Of a stretch of 49,047 bases of DNA, positions 30,312 to 38,277 are shown piece after piece. A program made the position numbers and the translations under genes. The DNA comes from a virus. The stretch lies in the IMG/VR virus record IMGVR_UViG_3300032246_000456, positions 1 through 49,047 of that record; one strand, given 5' to 3'. Under the pieces are notes generated by a model that ran no database searches, was not told the origin of the DNA, and saw only the letters and a program-made list of their open reading frames with translations. Every line of letters begins with the position of its first letter. The first letter of the stretch is position 1.

Positions 30312-31137
30312 GGGATTTATAGTACTTGCTCAAAATACTGCTGATGTCGATTACATTAAGCAAGCATACGCATTGGCACTAAGCATACATGCTACCCAGT
30401 CTGAAACTGCCATTAGTATTATTACTAACGATAATGTGCCTGAAGAATATCAAGAAGTATTCGATCAGATAATTCCAATTCCGTGGATTGATGATACTAC
30501 TGAAAGTAGATATGCATCGGAACATAGATGGAAAATATATCACGTTACTCCTTACGATGAAACAATAGTACTTGACGCAGATATGTTACTGTTACAAGAT
30601 ATTAATAATTGGTGGTGGTATGCACAAGATCATGACTTGTTATTTTGTAGTAATGCACTTAATTATAAAGGCGACATTATTAAAGACAGCATTTATCGAA
30701 AAACATTTACAGCAAACAACTTGCCAAATACGTATTTTGCATTACATTATTTTAAGAAATCAGAACGTGCAGAATATTTCTATAAAGTATTAGAATTTGT
30801 TGTAAACAACTGGGCATGGTGTTATGGTAAGTTAGCTAGCGAGCATTATCAAAATTGGTTAAGTATGGATCTAGCGGCCGCTATTGCTTTAGAACTTTGC
30901 GGATATAATAGTTCGGCAGATGCTTGTAGCCCGTTGTGTTTTGTACATATGAAACCAGCAGTACAAGGATGGAGTTTATCAGTCGCTAGTTGGCGTAATA
31001 CTATTCCTTATACATTTACAAAAACAGGCAAGCTAACAGTTGGAAACATAACTCAAAATTATCTTTTTCATTATGTGGAAAAGGATTTTATCGACGAAGA
31101 TATAATTAACAAATTAAAAAGATTAGCCAATGGATGA
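30304..31137 (+). CDS. Glycosyltransferase-like protein 2 (DAD motif)
   Basis: 277 residues from a GTG start that overlaps the previous gene by 8 bases. N-terminal GFIVLAQNTADVDYIKQAYA and SIITNDNVPE, then TIVLDADMLLLQDI with D91-A-D93 as the D-x-D motif, typical of GT-A enzymes of the GT8 style. A later stretch, CFVHMKPAVQGW, could supply a metal-ligand histidine. It is a paralogue of the preceding gene. An LAAAI run is spelled as a NotI site (30874-30881). Probable sugar transferase acting on virion protein or host surface glycan; the substrate cannot be read from the sequence. Confidence 0.65.
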   Translation: MSKGFIVLAQNTADVDYIKQAYALALSIHATQSETAISIITNDNVPEEYQEVFDQIIPIPWIDDTTESRYASEHRWKIYHVTPYDETIVLDADMLLLQDINNWWWYAQDHDLLFCSNALNYKGDIIKDSIYRKTFTANNLPNTYFALHYFKKSERAEYFYKVLEFVVNNWAWCYGKLASEHYQNWLSMDLAAAIALELCGYNSSADACSPLCFVHMKPAVQGWSLSVASWRNTIPYTFTKTGKLTVGNITQNYLFHYVEKDFIDEDIINKLKRLANG

Positions 31138-31735
31138 TGAAGAATTTTTAACAGAAGAACAAGTATACGAAATTGCAAATCAAAAATTTGTTTTTGATTA
31201 CTATGTTTATTTTGATAAAGACTCAGGTAATATACTGTCTTTATCGAACGAACCACAACCTTATGAGAATTTTGTACAAGTAGAATTTGAAGAAATACAA
31301 AGATTTTTTAAAGGAGAAGATAGCTTTATTAATTTTAAAGTAGCATTTGATAAAGACGGATCTATAAAATTTGTTCATAAAAATGAAGGAGATTTAATTT
31401 TTAAAAACAATATTATAGAACATGTTCGCTTGAATAATAATGAAAATATATTAACAATAGAATGGTCAAAATTAGGATGGACTTTTAGTATCGGCGAACA
31501 ATTTTTACAACATCCTAAAGCGAAAAGTTTAAATGCTAAACTATTATTTTATGTGACTAAAGAAGATAATATTAATGTATTGATACGTGTAATAGAAATG
31601 CAATTACGAAATTTAATAGGTAATGGATCGGTTTTGATCCCGTTTAAAACGGACGAAGAAAAGGATATTGAAAATGTTTCAATATTCACATTACCATTTT
31701 TTGAAAGTTATGGAATGAGAATTAATTATGATTAA
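31130..31735 (+). CDS. Protein of unknown function inside glycosyltransferase cassette
   Basis: 201 residues, acidic, rich in Glu, Asn and Phe, predicted mixed beta/alpha. It opens MDDEEFLTEEQVYEIANQKF, followed by FDYYVYFDKDSGNILSLSNE. No recognised domain, signal peptide or membrane segment. Both ends overlap the neighbouring glycosyltransferase-like genes by 8 bases, the same junction type used through the cassette, which argues that it is a functional member of the cassette and not a stray gene. Confidence 0.6.
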   Translation: MDDEEFLTEEQVYEIANQKFVFDYYVYFDKDSGNILSLSNEPQPYENFVQVEFEEIQRFFKGEDSFINFKVAFDKDGSIKFVHKNEGDLIFKNNIIEHVRLNNNENILTIEWSKLGWTFSIGEQFLQHPKAKSLNAKLLFYVTKEDNINVLIRVIEMQLRNLIGNGSVLIPFKTDEEKDIENVSIFTLPFFESYGMRINYD

Positions 31736-32621
31736 AGTTATTGACCAAGACATTATATTCCTCAGTTACGATGAACCGAACGCTGAAAAGAATTATGCAG
31801 ATTTACTAACTAAAGCACCGTGGGCTAAACGTGTACACGGAGTCAAAGGTAGCGATGCCGCGCATAAAGCCTGCGCCGCACTAAGTGAAACGGAATACTT
31901 TGTTACTGTAGATGCTGACAATATTGTGGATCCAAAATTTCTCGAAGTTGAAGTAGACCTAGACGCATTAGGACTAACTCCAGATCATGTGTTTAGTTGG
32001 TGCGGTCGAGTACACGTTAATGGATTAGAATATGGCAACGGCGGCCTTAAGATGTGGACACGCAAATTTGTAAACAATATGCGTACACATGAAAACAGTG
32101 ATCCAGAAGATACCAAAGGATTAGTTGAGTTTTGTTTTGATGACAAGTATTATCAGTTTAACGAAAACTACAGCGAGAGTTTTACCAATGCAAGTCCGTT
32201 CCAAGCATGGCGAGCAGGATTCCGTGAAGGTGTAAAGATGTCATTGGACCAAGGCGCAAAAGTAAAAGACTTGCGTAGCATTTGGTGGCAAAACTATCAA
32301 CGTTTGCTAATCTGGTGTAACATTGGCGAAGACGTAAAAAATGGCACATGGAGTATGTATGGTGCTAGAGAAGGAGCATATCTTACTAACTGCACAGATT
32401 GGGACTATGCTAATGTTCGTGATTTTGATTGGCTTACAAATGAATGGGAAACCAAGTATAGTAAGATTACAGACAAAATGTTGCCCTACGAAATAATGGG
32501 CTTGGGCGACACACTCAAACATGAATGTAAATTAGAAGTGGGCAGTATGGATGCTACTGCTAGTGCATTCTTCAAACGTGTATATGTTAATACTCCTAGA
32601 ATTTTAAAGAACCGCCAATAA
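31728..32621 (+). CDS. Glycosyltransferase-like protein 3 (DAD motif)
   Basis: 297 residues. It opens with IIFLSYDEPNAEKNYADLL, then VHGVKGSDAAHKAC and FVTVDADNIV with D62-A-D64 as a D-x-D motif. It shares with the next gene the strings D.IFLSY.E.NAE.NYA, HV...VNGL.YGNGG and PF..WR..FRE, so the two are clear paralogues. The VNGLEYGNGGLKMW segment is familiar from proteins of T4-like phages of aquatic bacteria. Glycosyltransferase activity is inferred from the D-x-D and the Rossmann-like N-terminus. Start ATG overlaps the previous gene by 8 bases; the end forms TAATG with the next. Confidence 0.6.
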   Translation: MIKVIDQDIIFLSYDEPNAEKNYADLLTKAPWAKRVHGVKGSDAAHKACAALSETEYFVTVDADNIVDPKFLEVEVDLDALGLTPDHVFSWCGRVHVNGLEYGNGGLKMWTRKFVNNMRTHENSDPEDTKGLVEFCFDDKYYQFNENYSESFTNASPFQAWRAGFREGVKMSLDQGAKVKDLRSIWWQNYQRLLIWCNIGEDVKNGTWSMYGAREGAYLTNCTDWDYANVRDFDWLTNEWETKYSKITDKMLPYEIMGLGDTLKHECKLEVGSMDATASAFFKRVYVNTPRILKNRQ

Positions 32622-33322
32622 TGTACGATATTGTCTTTATCAGCTATAACGAGCTTAATGCAGAAGAAAACTATGCTAGACTGTCATCTAGGTTTTCGTC
32701 ACCTATTTTGAAGAGAATAACCGGGGTTGTAGGCATACATAACGCACATATTGCGGCCGCCAAAAAGGCTATGACAAAAATGTTTTGGGTAGTCGACGGT
32801 GATGCTGAAGTGTTAGATTCATTTAATTTTGATTATCAAGTACCTAATAATGAATTAGATTATGTACATGTTTGGCGAAGTCAAAATCCAGTTAACGGAC
32901 TTGTATACGGCAACGGGGGAGTTAAATTATTACCAAAAAAATTAACAATGAATATGGATACTAGTCGTATAGATATGACAACTAGCATTAGTAAATTGTT
33001 TAAACCCATGCCGGAAATAGCTAACATTACAGCATTTAACACAGATCCATTTAGTACTTGGCGTAGTGCTTTTAGAGAATGTACTAAACTATCTAGCAGT
33101 AGTATTGAACGACAAAACGATGCCGAAACACAGCAACGATTAGATGCATGGTGTACACTTAATGATAGTGCTCCTTATGGATTTTATGCCTATTTAGGCG
33201 CACTCGCTGGCCGAGACTATGGAGAAAAAAATGCCTCCGATAAGGAGGCATTGAGTAAGATAAATGATTTTACTTGGCTAGAAGTTCGTTGGCTAGCGGA
33301 AAAATCTCAGCTATCACTTTAG
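32621..33322 (+). CDS. Glycosyltransferase-like protein 4 (DGD motif), shorter paralogue
   Basis: 233 residues, about 60 fewer than its upstream paralogue. YDIVFISYNELNAEENYARL, GIHNAHIAAAKKA and MFWVVDGDAEV (D59-G-D61) align with gene 3. An IAAAK run is spelled as a NotI site at 32753-32760. The C-terminal codons do double duty: bases 33230-33252 form a perfect 9-bp hairpin that acts as terminator for the opposite strand, and the last 53 bases overlap thyX end to end. The missing C-terminal part relative to gene 3 may reflect that compression. Function as for gene 3, by paralogy. Confidence 0.6.
   Translation: MYDIVFISYNELNAEENYARLSSRFSSPILKRITGVVGIHNAHIAAAKKAMTKMFWVVDGDAEVLDSFNFDYQVPNNELDYVHVWRSQNPVNGLVYGNGGVKLLPKKLTMNMDTSRIDMTTSISKLFKPMPEIANITAFNTDPFSTWRSAFRECTKLSSSSIERQNDAETQQRLDAWCTLNDSAPYGFYAYLGALAGRDYGEKNASDKEALSKINDFTWLEVRWLAEKSQLSL
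33225..33252 (-). terminator. Intrinsic terminator for the minus-strand block, inside the opposing gene
   Basis: On the plus strand AATGCCTCC (33230-33238), loop GATAA, GGAGGCATT (33244-33252). On the minus strand the hairpin is followed by a run of T (complement of the A tract 33225-33229), the form of a Rho-independent terminator. On the plus strand no U-run follows, so it is one-directional. It lies 18 bases past the thyX stop, at the end of the whole minus-strand block. Confidence 0.8.
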
Positions 33323-33938
33323 CACAAGCAACAGCAACTTCTTGGTGCTCTTTCTGTGTACCATTAGCACTACGCAATTCAATAAAGTGAATCCAACTAC
33401 GTAGTGTACCATTCATATACAAACGACTTTCGATAAGCCCTTCGGGTAGTACAGCACGAGCCTGTTCTTTTGCAATACCACGTTCGATAGCTTCTTGATA
33501 GACTAAGCGACTATGTTCAATGATGAACTTTTGTTTGGCATCCCACCATGCTTGTAGCTCTGTATCGCTTGTAGAGATACTGTTCTGCCTATTTGCTGTG
33601 TCTTGGAGTCGTGCTTCTCGCATTACAAACGACAAGTCTTTAGTAGGGTCAGCATATCGCTGACTGAATTCTTGAAAGCTGAAGCTACGATGTCTGAGGA
33701 TCTGTCGTGCAATATCTCTTGTGGTAGCGATTTCAATACAGGCGGAGACCATTTCGAGCGGGCTCCAGTGCTGGTGTTTGACCAAGTATCGTATGAGTTT
33801 GTCTGACGTCTCTGTGTTGAGTTGATTGGAGGGATTGCTGACACGGGCGCAATACGCAATAAGTTCTTGTGCGTCTTGAAGGCCCATGTCTGCAAATTCT
33901 TCTGTTGGCTGGCTGTAACTAAGTAGTCGAACATTCAT
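33270..33938 (-). CDS. thyX: Flavin-dependent thymidylate synthase
   Basis: 222 residues. ThyX makes dTMP from dUMP using FAD, NADPH and methylene-tetrahydrofolate. The family signature RHRx7S is intact: RHR at 82-84, S92, with R94 after it (RHRSFSFQEFSQRY). Length is typical for the family. It is the last gene of the minus-strand block, converging with and overlapping the last plus-strand gene by 53 bases. TATAAATA lies directly against the ATG and is too close to be this gene's own promoter. Upstream, within the previous gene's end, there is only a weak purine-rich ribosome-binding stretch. Supplying dTMP suits a phage with an AT-rich genome. Confidence 0.95.
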   Translation of the reverse strand: MNVRLLSYSQPTEEFADMGLQDAQELIAYCARVSNPSNQLNTETSDKLIRYLVKHQHWSPLEMVSACIEIATTRDIARQILRHRSFSFQEFSQRYADPTKDLSFVMREARLQDTANRQNSISTSDTELQAWWDAKQKFIIEHSRLVYQEAIERGIAKEQARAVLPEGLIESRLYMNGTLRSWIHFIELRSANGTQKEHQEVAVACAKVIAEIFPLANELLAK

Positions 33939-33941
33939 TAT

Positions 33942-34262
33942 TTATAACTTTCTTTTTTTAAAAAATTGTTGTGTGCCTTTTTCAATGTCCTTCTTTACAC
34001 GGATAGTATCGAGTTTAAAATCTACATTGTCGATATTATCTTCGTAATTTTTAACCAACTCTTGAAGTTGTTTTTCAAAGACGGACCATCCTTCCTTACG
34101 GGCTTCGGCAGATATTTTTACTTCCCAGGTTTTGCCATCTTTAAAATTAATCAGAACTGCATTAAGATATTTTAACGGTAATACGTTTAATTGTATTTCC
34201 GAAAATACTTCAGGCCAGTGATCAATTACATCCTTGGGAAGAGTTTTCCCAGATTTTGTCAC
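33942..34262 (-). CDS. Small protein of unknown function
   Basis: 106 residues, basic at the C-terminus (KGTQQFFKKRKL). It opens MTKSGKTLPKDVIDHWPEVF and continues VLINFKDGKTWEVKIS. No named domain; I believe similar proteins recur in T4-like phages of aquatic bacteria, but no role is known to me. The start overlaps the stop of the upstream gene by 4 bases (ATGA), so it is translated as part of that unit; thyX follows 3 bases downstream. Confidence 0.6.
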   Translation of the reverse strand: MTKSGKTLPKDVIDHWPEVFSEIQLNVLPLKYLNAVLINFKDGKTWEVKISAEARKEGWSVFEKQLQELVKNYEDNIDNVDFKLDTIRVKKDIEKGTQQFFKKRKL

Positions 34263-34864
34263 TCAGCTTTCTTCTTACTCGGTGATAAATCTTCTGCTTT
34301 ACGTCGAAATGCCGCGGCCTCTTTCGCTAGTTTATCAGCTTGACTACGATAAAATTTAGCCTCGGATTCTGGACTATCAAAAGATATAGGAGTAGTTTCA
34401 ACAGTTGTTGGAACTTCTTTTACAGTAGCAACTTCTTCGACTTTTGTCTTAGACTCTGTCTTAGGTTCTGTAAGACCACTCTTAATTGACAGTGCGTCAA
34501 CTGCTACACCTTGTTGTTCAGCAATAATCTGATTCAATTCACTTAATTGAACACGAGTAGTCGAATTAGGAATCATATCGATTTGATCAGTTGAAACTTT
34601 AATCAAACGATTTTGTGTATGCAATGCGGCTAACATTGTACTACCATCCGGAAATATACTACGAGCAAGTACTTCGCCGAACTCGTTTGCATTTTGTCCA
34701 CCGGTACTTTCAACTAGATTAATAAGTGCATCGTGATATGAATCTGGAAGATTTTCTGTTGGAGTAATTAAACAACTATATGCATCTCCGGGTAATGTGC
34801 GAAACACTACTAAGCATTTTTTTCCGTTAGAGCGAACTCTACCTACATGTTTGATATCGGCCAT
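34259..34864 (-). CDS. Protein of unknown function with charged C-terminal tail
   Basis: 201 residues in two parts. Residues 1-110 look folded (MADIKHVGRVRSNGKKCLVV, LPGDAYSCLITPTENLPDSY). About 111-165 is Lys/Glu/Val/Thr-rich and probably unstructured, and the end is a Lys/Ala/Glu helix (QADKLAKEAAAFRRKAEDL). The EAAAF run is spelled GCC GCG GCA. Start ATG one base after the stop of the gene upstream; end coupled to the next gene by ATGA. Function unknown. Confidence 0.6.
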   Translation of the reverse strand: MADIKHVGRVRSNGKKCLVVFRTLPGDAYSCLITPTENLPDSYHDALINLVESTGGQNANEFGEVLARSIFPDGSTMLAALHTQNRLIKVSTDQIDMIPNSTTRVQLSELNQIIAEQQGVAVDALSIKSGLTEPKTESKTKVEEVATVKEVPTTVETTPISFDSPESEAKFYRSQADKLAKEAAAFRRKAEDLSPSKKKAE

Positions 34865-34865
34865 A

Positions 34866-35120
34866 TTAGGCTCCTTGTTTTGATTGTGCGGCTTTTTGTG
34901 CTTCTGCTTGTTTAGCTACTGCATCTAAAAACGCACTTAGTTTATTGTATACAGTTCCGACCATCAGCATTTCAGACGGTTTAAAAGCACCACGAGTACT
35001 TGCTACATCGATAATAGATTTCATAGCACTCAGATCTTGAATATTTAAATCGTTACTGTTATCCTGTTCGGGTGCAGTAGTTTGTTGTTCTTCTTGGGTT
35101 GTTTCTACTTGTTCAGTCAT
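34866..35120 (-). CDS. Small Gln/Ala-rich protein of unknown function
   Basis: 84 residues. A Gln/Glu/Thr-rich disordered start is followed by DLNIQDLSAMKSIIDVAST and a helical Ala/Gln/Lys end (FLDAVAKQAEAQKAAQSKQG). AAGGAGATATT before the ATG is a strong ribosome-binding site. It forms a near-overlapping pair with the 201-residue gene downstream. Similar acidic small proteins accompany such genes in T4-like phages as far as I recall; the role is not known. Confidence 0.6.
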   Translation of the reverse strand: MTEQVETTQEEQQTTAPEQDNSNDLNIQDLSAMKSIIDVASTRGAFKPSEMLMVGTVYNKLSAFLDAVAKQAEAQKAAQSKQGA

Positions 35121-35152
35121 AATATCTCCTTATTGAAAAAGCACAATATAAT

Positions 35153-35440
35153 TTATCTCGTTAGGATTAATGGACAGGCAATCTTGAAAAAACTAAGTTC
35201 CTTCTCAACTTCAAATCCTATCCTAGTAATATATACTATAGTATTTGTATGATCTAGGGCCAAATCTTGTCCAATATAGTACCTACCATTAAGATTATGC
35301 TTAATCCAATAGTCTAGCTCTTTAGTTAAAGACGGGTTAAATTTGTCTAATGTAGTGTATTTTAAATGAGGGCAAGCAAACTCGACCCTACGTAATCCAA
35401 AATAATTTAACGGGTTTGGTTTGCCTGCTTTAAGTGTCAT
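35153..35440 (-). CDS. Small protein of unknown function
   Basis: 95 residues: MTLKAGKPNPLNYFGLRRVE at the start, then LDYWIKHNLNGRYYIGQDLA. No recognised domain, no signal peptide. The ATG sits directly after the stop of the metallopeptidase/VWA gene (35441), so it is probably translated by coupling with it. It might be an accessory of that system, but this is only a neighbourhood argument. Confidence 0.5.
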   Translation of the reverse strand: MTLKAGKPNPLNYFGLRRVEFACPHLKYTTLDKFNPSLTKELDYWIKHNLNGRYYIGQDLALDHTNTIVYITRIGFEVEKELSFFKIACPLILTR

Positions 35441-36622
35441 TTAATTAGTCTTATCTTGATAGTATGCGTACTCGCCCCATGGCGGAACAATTTTGTCATT
35501 GCCGTGGATAATGAATACTGTATCACAGTAGTTTTCGTCACCCCAGCTACCGTATGGATATCCATCTGTAAACATGATAAACTTTTTAGGGCTAATATCA
35601 TTCTCTTTCATATATTCCCAGTTGGCATCAAACTCAGTTCCGCCACCACCTATTGGCTCGTACTCATCAAACTCGTCCATGGAATACCCATCGTAGTCTG
35701 CTTCGTTGTATACTGATGTATCAAAACACCATACTTTAATTTTGAAATCTTGATACTCTTGCATGATACCTTTGATTTCAGATAAGAAGTCTTTGGCTTG
35801 ATCGTCGCCGATTGAACCACTCATATCAATCGCTACACAGATATCGATTGTTTCTTTAAAGTTAGTACCTGGAAGAATAGCACCCATGTGCCAGCCTTTA
35901 CGATTAGGACGCATAAAGCTAAAATCATCGCGAATAACACTTTGGATTTGCTGACGGATAATTTCACGCCAGTTCATCTTAGGCTCTGTAAGCTCTTTAA
36001 TCATGCGTTGTACACTAGCCGGCGTATTACCTGCACCTGCGGCTTGTGCGGCTTGGATAGTTGCTTCGCGCATTTCATCGCGAATCTTTTTCAACTCGTC
36101 TTTGCTATAACTTGGTCGATTACCATTAGGGTCTTGATCTCCCCAGTCGATATGATCGTCGAGCAATTGGCCAAGTGCTTTTAATTGTTCCTCATCCATC
36201 TCATCAAAGATTTTATCGTAAATTTCTTCTGCACCCATGCCGTAATATTTGGCATCATGGAAGATTTTAATACCTTCAATAACATGTTCGCCGATATGGT
36301 CGCGTACCAATTGTCCGTTAACACAATAGTCGGCCGCAATGTTAAAAATTTGAGGATCACGACCTTCACGGCGTGACATATGGTCAAATACATTGTGTAG
36401 AATTTCGTGTGCGATAACGAATTCAATTTGTTTAATTGAAAGCGGTTCAAAAAATTTACGGTTAAAATAAATGGCTCGACCGTCTGTAGCCGCAGTACCA
36501 CACCATTCTTCTGCTTCTTTAATTTGCAAACGAGTTGCTAAATTACCAAAAAACGGATGGCGAAGTAATAGACCCACACGGGCTACGATAATCTTGTCGA
36601 TGATTGGATCTGTATGTGACAT
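35441..36622 (-). CDS. VWA-like protein with zinc metallopeptidase-type N-terminus
   Basis: 393 residues, two domains. Residues about 5-130 carry an HExxH motif (H72-E73-I-L-H76 within FVIAHEILHNVFDH) like the putative metallopeptidase domain of the DUF2201 family. From about 256 a von Willebrand A-like domain has the metal-site motif D266-M-S268-G-S270 followed by IGD, then GGGGTEFD and FTDGYP. This architecture normally pairs with a MoxR AAA+ ATPase, and one is encoded immediately upstream. Such pairs act as chaperone or metal-insertion machines in bacteria; in phage the substrate is unknown. TAAAGGAG precedes the ATG, and the gene has its own consensus promoter at 36647-36675. Confidence 0.85.
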   Translation of the reverse strand: MSHTDPIIDKIIVARVGLLLRHPFFGNLATRLQIKEAEEWCGTAATDGRAIYFNRKFFEPLSIKQIEFVIAHEILHNVFDHMSRREGRDPQIFNIAADYCVNGQLVRDHIGEHVIEGIKIFHDAKYYGMGAEEIYDKIFDEMDEEQLKALGQLLDDHIDWGDQDPNGNRPSYSKDELKKIRDEMREATIQAAQAAGAGNTPASVQRMIKELTEPKMNWREIIRQQIQSVIRDDFSFMRPNRKGWHMGAILPGTNFKETIDICVAIDMSGSIGDDQAKDFLSEIKGIMQEYQDFKIKVWCFDTSVYNEADYDGYSMDEFDEYEPIGGGGTEFDANWEYMKENDISPKKFIMFTDGYPYGSWGDENYCDTVFIIHGNDKIVPPWGEYAYYQDKTN

Positions 36623-36646
36623 GATGCTCCTTTACTGTATGTATAT

Positions 36647-36675
36647 ATTATAACACCTCCCGAAGGAGGTGTCAA
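36647..36675 (-). promoter_or_regulatory. Perfect consensus sigma-70 promoter overlapping a hairpin
   Basis: On the minus strand TTGACA (36675-36670), a 17-base spacer, and TATAAT (36652-36647). The spacer contains most of the C(UUCG)G hairpin listed separately. Expected transcripts would begin near 36640 and give the metallopeptidase/VWA gene (ATG at 36622) a short leader with TAAAGGAG. Confidence 0.8.
36653..36672 (-). terminator. C(UUCG)G hairpin at the end of the moxR-like gene
   Basis: On the minus strand ACACCTCC, loop TTCG, GGAGGTGT: an 8-bp perfect stem closed by a C(UUCG)G tetraloop, an unusually stable form known from T4 intercistronic regions. It lies 20 bases past the moxR stop. 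The 3' flank is TATAATATATA, not a clean U-run, so it may block or trim transcripts instead of fully terminating them. It doubles as the spacer of the promoter above. Confidence 0.65.
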
Positions 36676-36691
36676 ATGCCCTTAAACCGAA

Positions 36692-37795
36692 TTATTTACG
36701 ACGATCTTCTTTATCGGTAGCGGCCGCAATGTACTTGCCAAACTTAGCGTGGAATGCATCGAAGCAAGCAATTTCATCTGGATCCAATGGCAGTTTGTAA
36801 GTGCTCAATGCCAATTTAGTACCCATAATAACCAATTCTGTTTCAAAGTTATCCATAATAAATTGGAAGAAGTTGTTAACTTGGCTGTTCCAATCTTTAG
36901 CTTTCTTATCGCAAGAATCTTTCAATTCGTAGCACAAGGATACAGTCAAAGAATACATGGCTGAAATTTCTTTTGAGTCCATCTTTTTAACCTTGCCGCT
37001 CAGGATATCCGAAGGGTTAGGCATTTTGCTGGCATGTTTACGGTGAGCCATAAACTTAAGAGCAAGACCTTCACCAACAGAACCTGATACCAAATCAGTT
37101 AGTGTGTCTGTGTCGCAGTCATCATCATGCAACAATTCGGAAACAAAAGACCAGCTACGTGGAGTAGCAAACGCACGGCTTGAACTTTTTGGATCAAAGT
37201 CGTACAAGTCTTTCTTAGAGAAAGTCAAAAAGCCAACAACGTCTTTGTGGATTTTGTTTTCAGCCGCCCAGTCAAAGTAGTCGTCCCAATCCACTGTCAT
37301 TTCCAAGTGAACAAAACGGTTAGCCAACGGAGCAGGCATACGGAATGTAACACCTTTGTCAGTTTCACGGTTACCAGCCGCTACCATAACAACATTGTCT
37401 GGCAACGAGTAAGTACCAACACGACGATTCAAAATCAACTGATAAGCCGCGGCCTGTACGCTAGGAGCGGCACTGTTCATTTCGTCCATGAACAGGATAA
37501 TAGTTTTATGTTTACTAGCCAATGCTTCGTCTGGCAATTCGCTAGGAGGAGCCCAAACCATCTTGCTTGTGTTTGAGTCAAAATATGGAATGCCTTTAAT
37601 ATCGGTAGGTTCCCACAATGACAAACGAACATCGATTACATGAGCATCGAGCTCAGCACCAAGTTGTTTGATAATATCGGATTTACCAATTCCGGGAGGA
37701 CCCCATAGGAAGATTGGACGCTGATTTTTGAACGCTTTACGCAGGGATTTTTTTGCGCCTTTTGGTCCAACAGTTCGGCTATTAATTTCTGCCAT
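36692..37795 (-). CDS. MoxR-family AAA+ ATPase
   Basis: 367 residues. Walker A GPPGIGKS at 32-39, Walker B IILFMDEMN at 99-107, sensor-1 asparagine in MVAAGNRE (N142). Residues 108-130 (SAAPSVQAAAYQLILNRRVG) are in the style of MoxR proteins, which use ATP to remodel or load partners, usually VWA proteins. The partner is the next gene downstream. It has its own promoter (37854-37882) with about a 55-base leader and AAAGGAAATAAA before the ATG. An IAAAT run near the C-terminus is a NotI site (36720-36727); a QAAAY run is spelled GCC GCG GCT. The target in the phage cycle is unknown. Confidence 0.9.
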   Translation of the reverse strand: MAEINSRTVGPKGAKKSLRKAFKNQRPIFLWGPPGIGKSDIIKQLGAELDAHVIDVRLSLWEPTDIKGIPYFDSNTSKMVWAPPSELPDEALASKHKTIILFMDEMNSAAPSVQAAAYQLILNRRVGTYSLPDNVVMVAAGNRETDKGVTFRMPAPLANRFVHLEMTVDWDDYFDWAAENKIHKDVVGFLTFSKKDLYDFDPKSSSRAFATPRSWSFVSELLHDDDCDTDTLTDLVSGSVGEGLALKFMAHRKHASKMPNPSDILSGKVKKMDSKEISAMYSLTVSLCYELKDSCDKKAKDWNSQVNNFFQFIMDNFETELVIMGTKLALSTYKLPLDPDEIACFDAFHAKFGKYIAAATDKEDRRK

Positions 37796-37853
37796 TTTAT
37801 TTCCTTTAGTTTACGGGTTTAAGTTGCTAGGTAATCTGTTACGCTATGTAAGT

Positions 37854-37882
37854 ATTATAGCACCGCTACAAGGTTAAGTCAA
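37854..37882 (-). promoter_or_regulatory. Sigma-70-type promoter for the moxR-like gene
   Basis: On the minus strand TTGACT (37882-37877), 17-base spacer, TATAAT (37859-37854). It overlaps the stop region of the upstream gene at 37879, so the promoter has been fitted into the end of a coding sequence. Confidence 0.8.
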
Positions 37883-38277
37883 GCAGAATCTTCTGTATTT
37901 TGTCTATTTTTCATAGCCTTCATTAGTCCAAACTTCCGAATGTCGTCTGAAAACATATAAAGTTCAAAACTCTTTTTTTCAGTAAAAACAGTAATGCTTT
38001 GGTTTGTAAGGAAGTATGGGCAGTCGATATACCTGTCCAAAAAAATTATAGTCTGTGGACTTAACTCGATTAATTCGGTAAACGGAACTTCGTAGCAGGC
38101 CATATCCAATTCTTTAACCAAAAAATCCAATCCGTCTTCGGTAAGTCTAAGCCCGCCCCCGACCTTAGTTCTGTTGTTTACAAACCATTTACGTTGGAAC
38201 AATTGAACATTAGCTTGGTCGCTACTCTTGTCCCATTGTTTTAAAAATATTTTGGTATATGTATTATTTGATATCAT
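37879..38277 (-). CDS. Protein of unknown function
   Basis: 132 residues, mixed alpha/beta: MISNNTYTKIFLKQWDKSSD, then FQRKWFVNNRTKVGGGLRLT. No named domain. It starts on ATGA overlapping the 94-residue gene upstream. Its last codons lie within the -35 region of the moxR promoter. A soluble, probably early protein by context; function not known. Confidence 0.6.
   Translation of the reverse strand: MISNNTYTKIFLKQWDKSSDQANVQLFQRKWFVNNRTKVGGGLRLTEDGLDFLVKELDMACYEVPFTELIELSPQTIIFLDRYIDCPYFLTNQSITVFTEKKSFELYMFSDDIRKFGLMKAMKNRQNTEDSA

Noticed and set aside
33939-33946. TATAAATA on the minus strand immediately before thyX, an exact T4 late box
   Set aside because: It abuts the ATG, so a transcript from it would start inside thyX; probably a chance match or serves nothing here.
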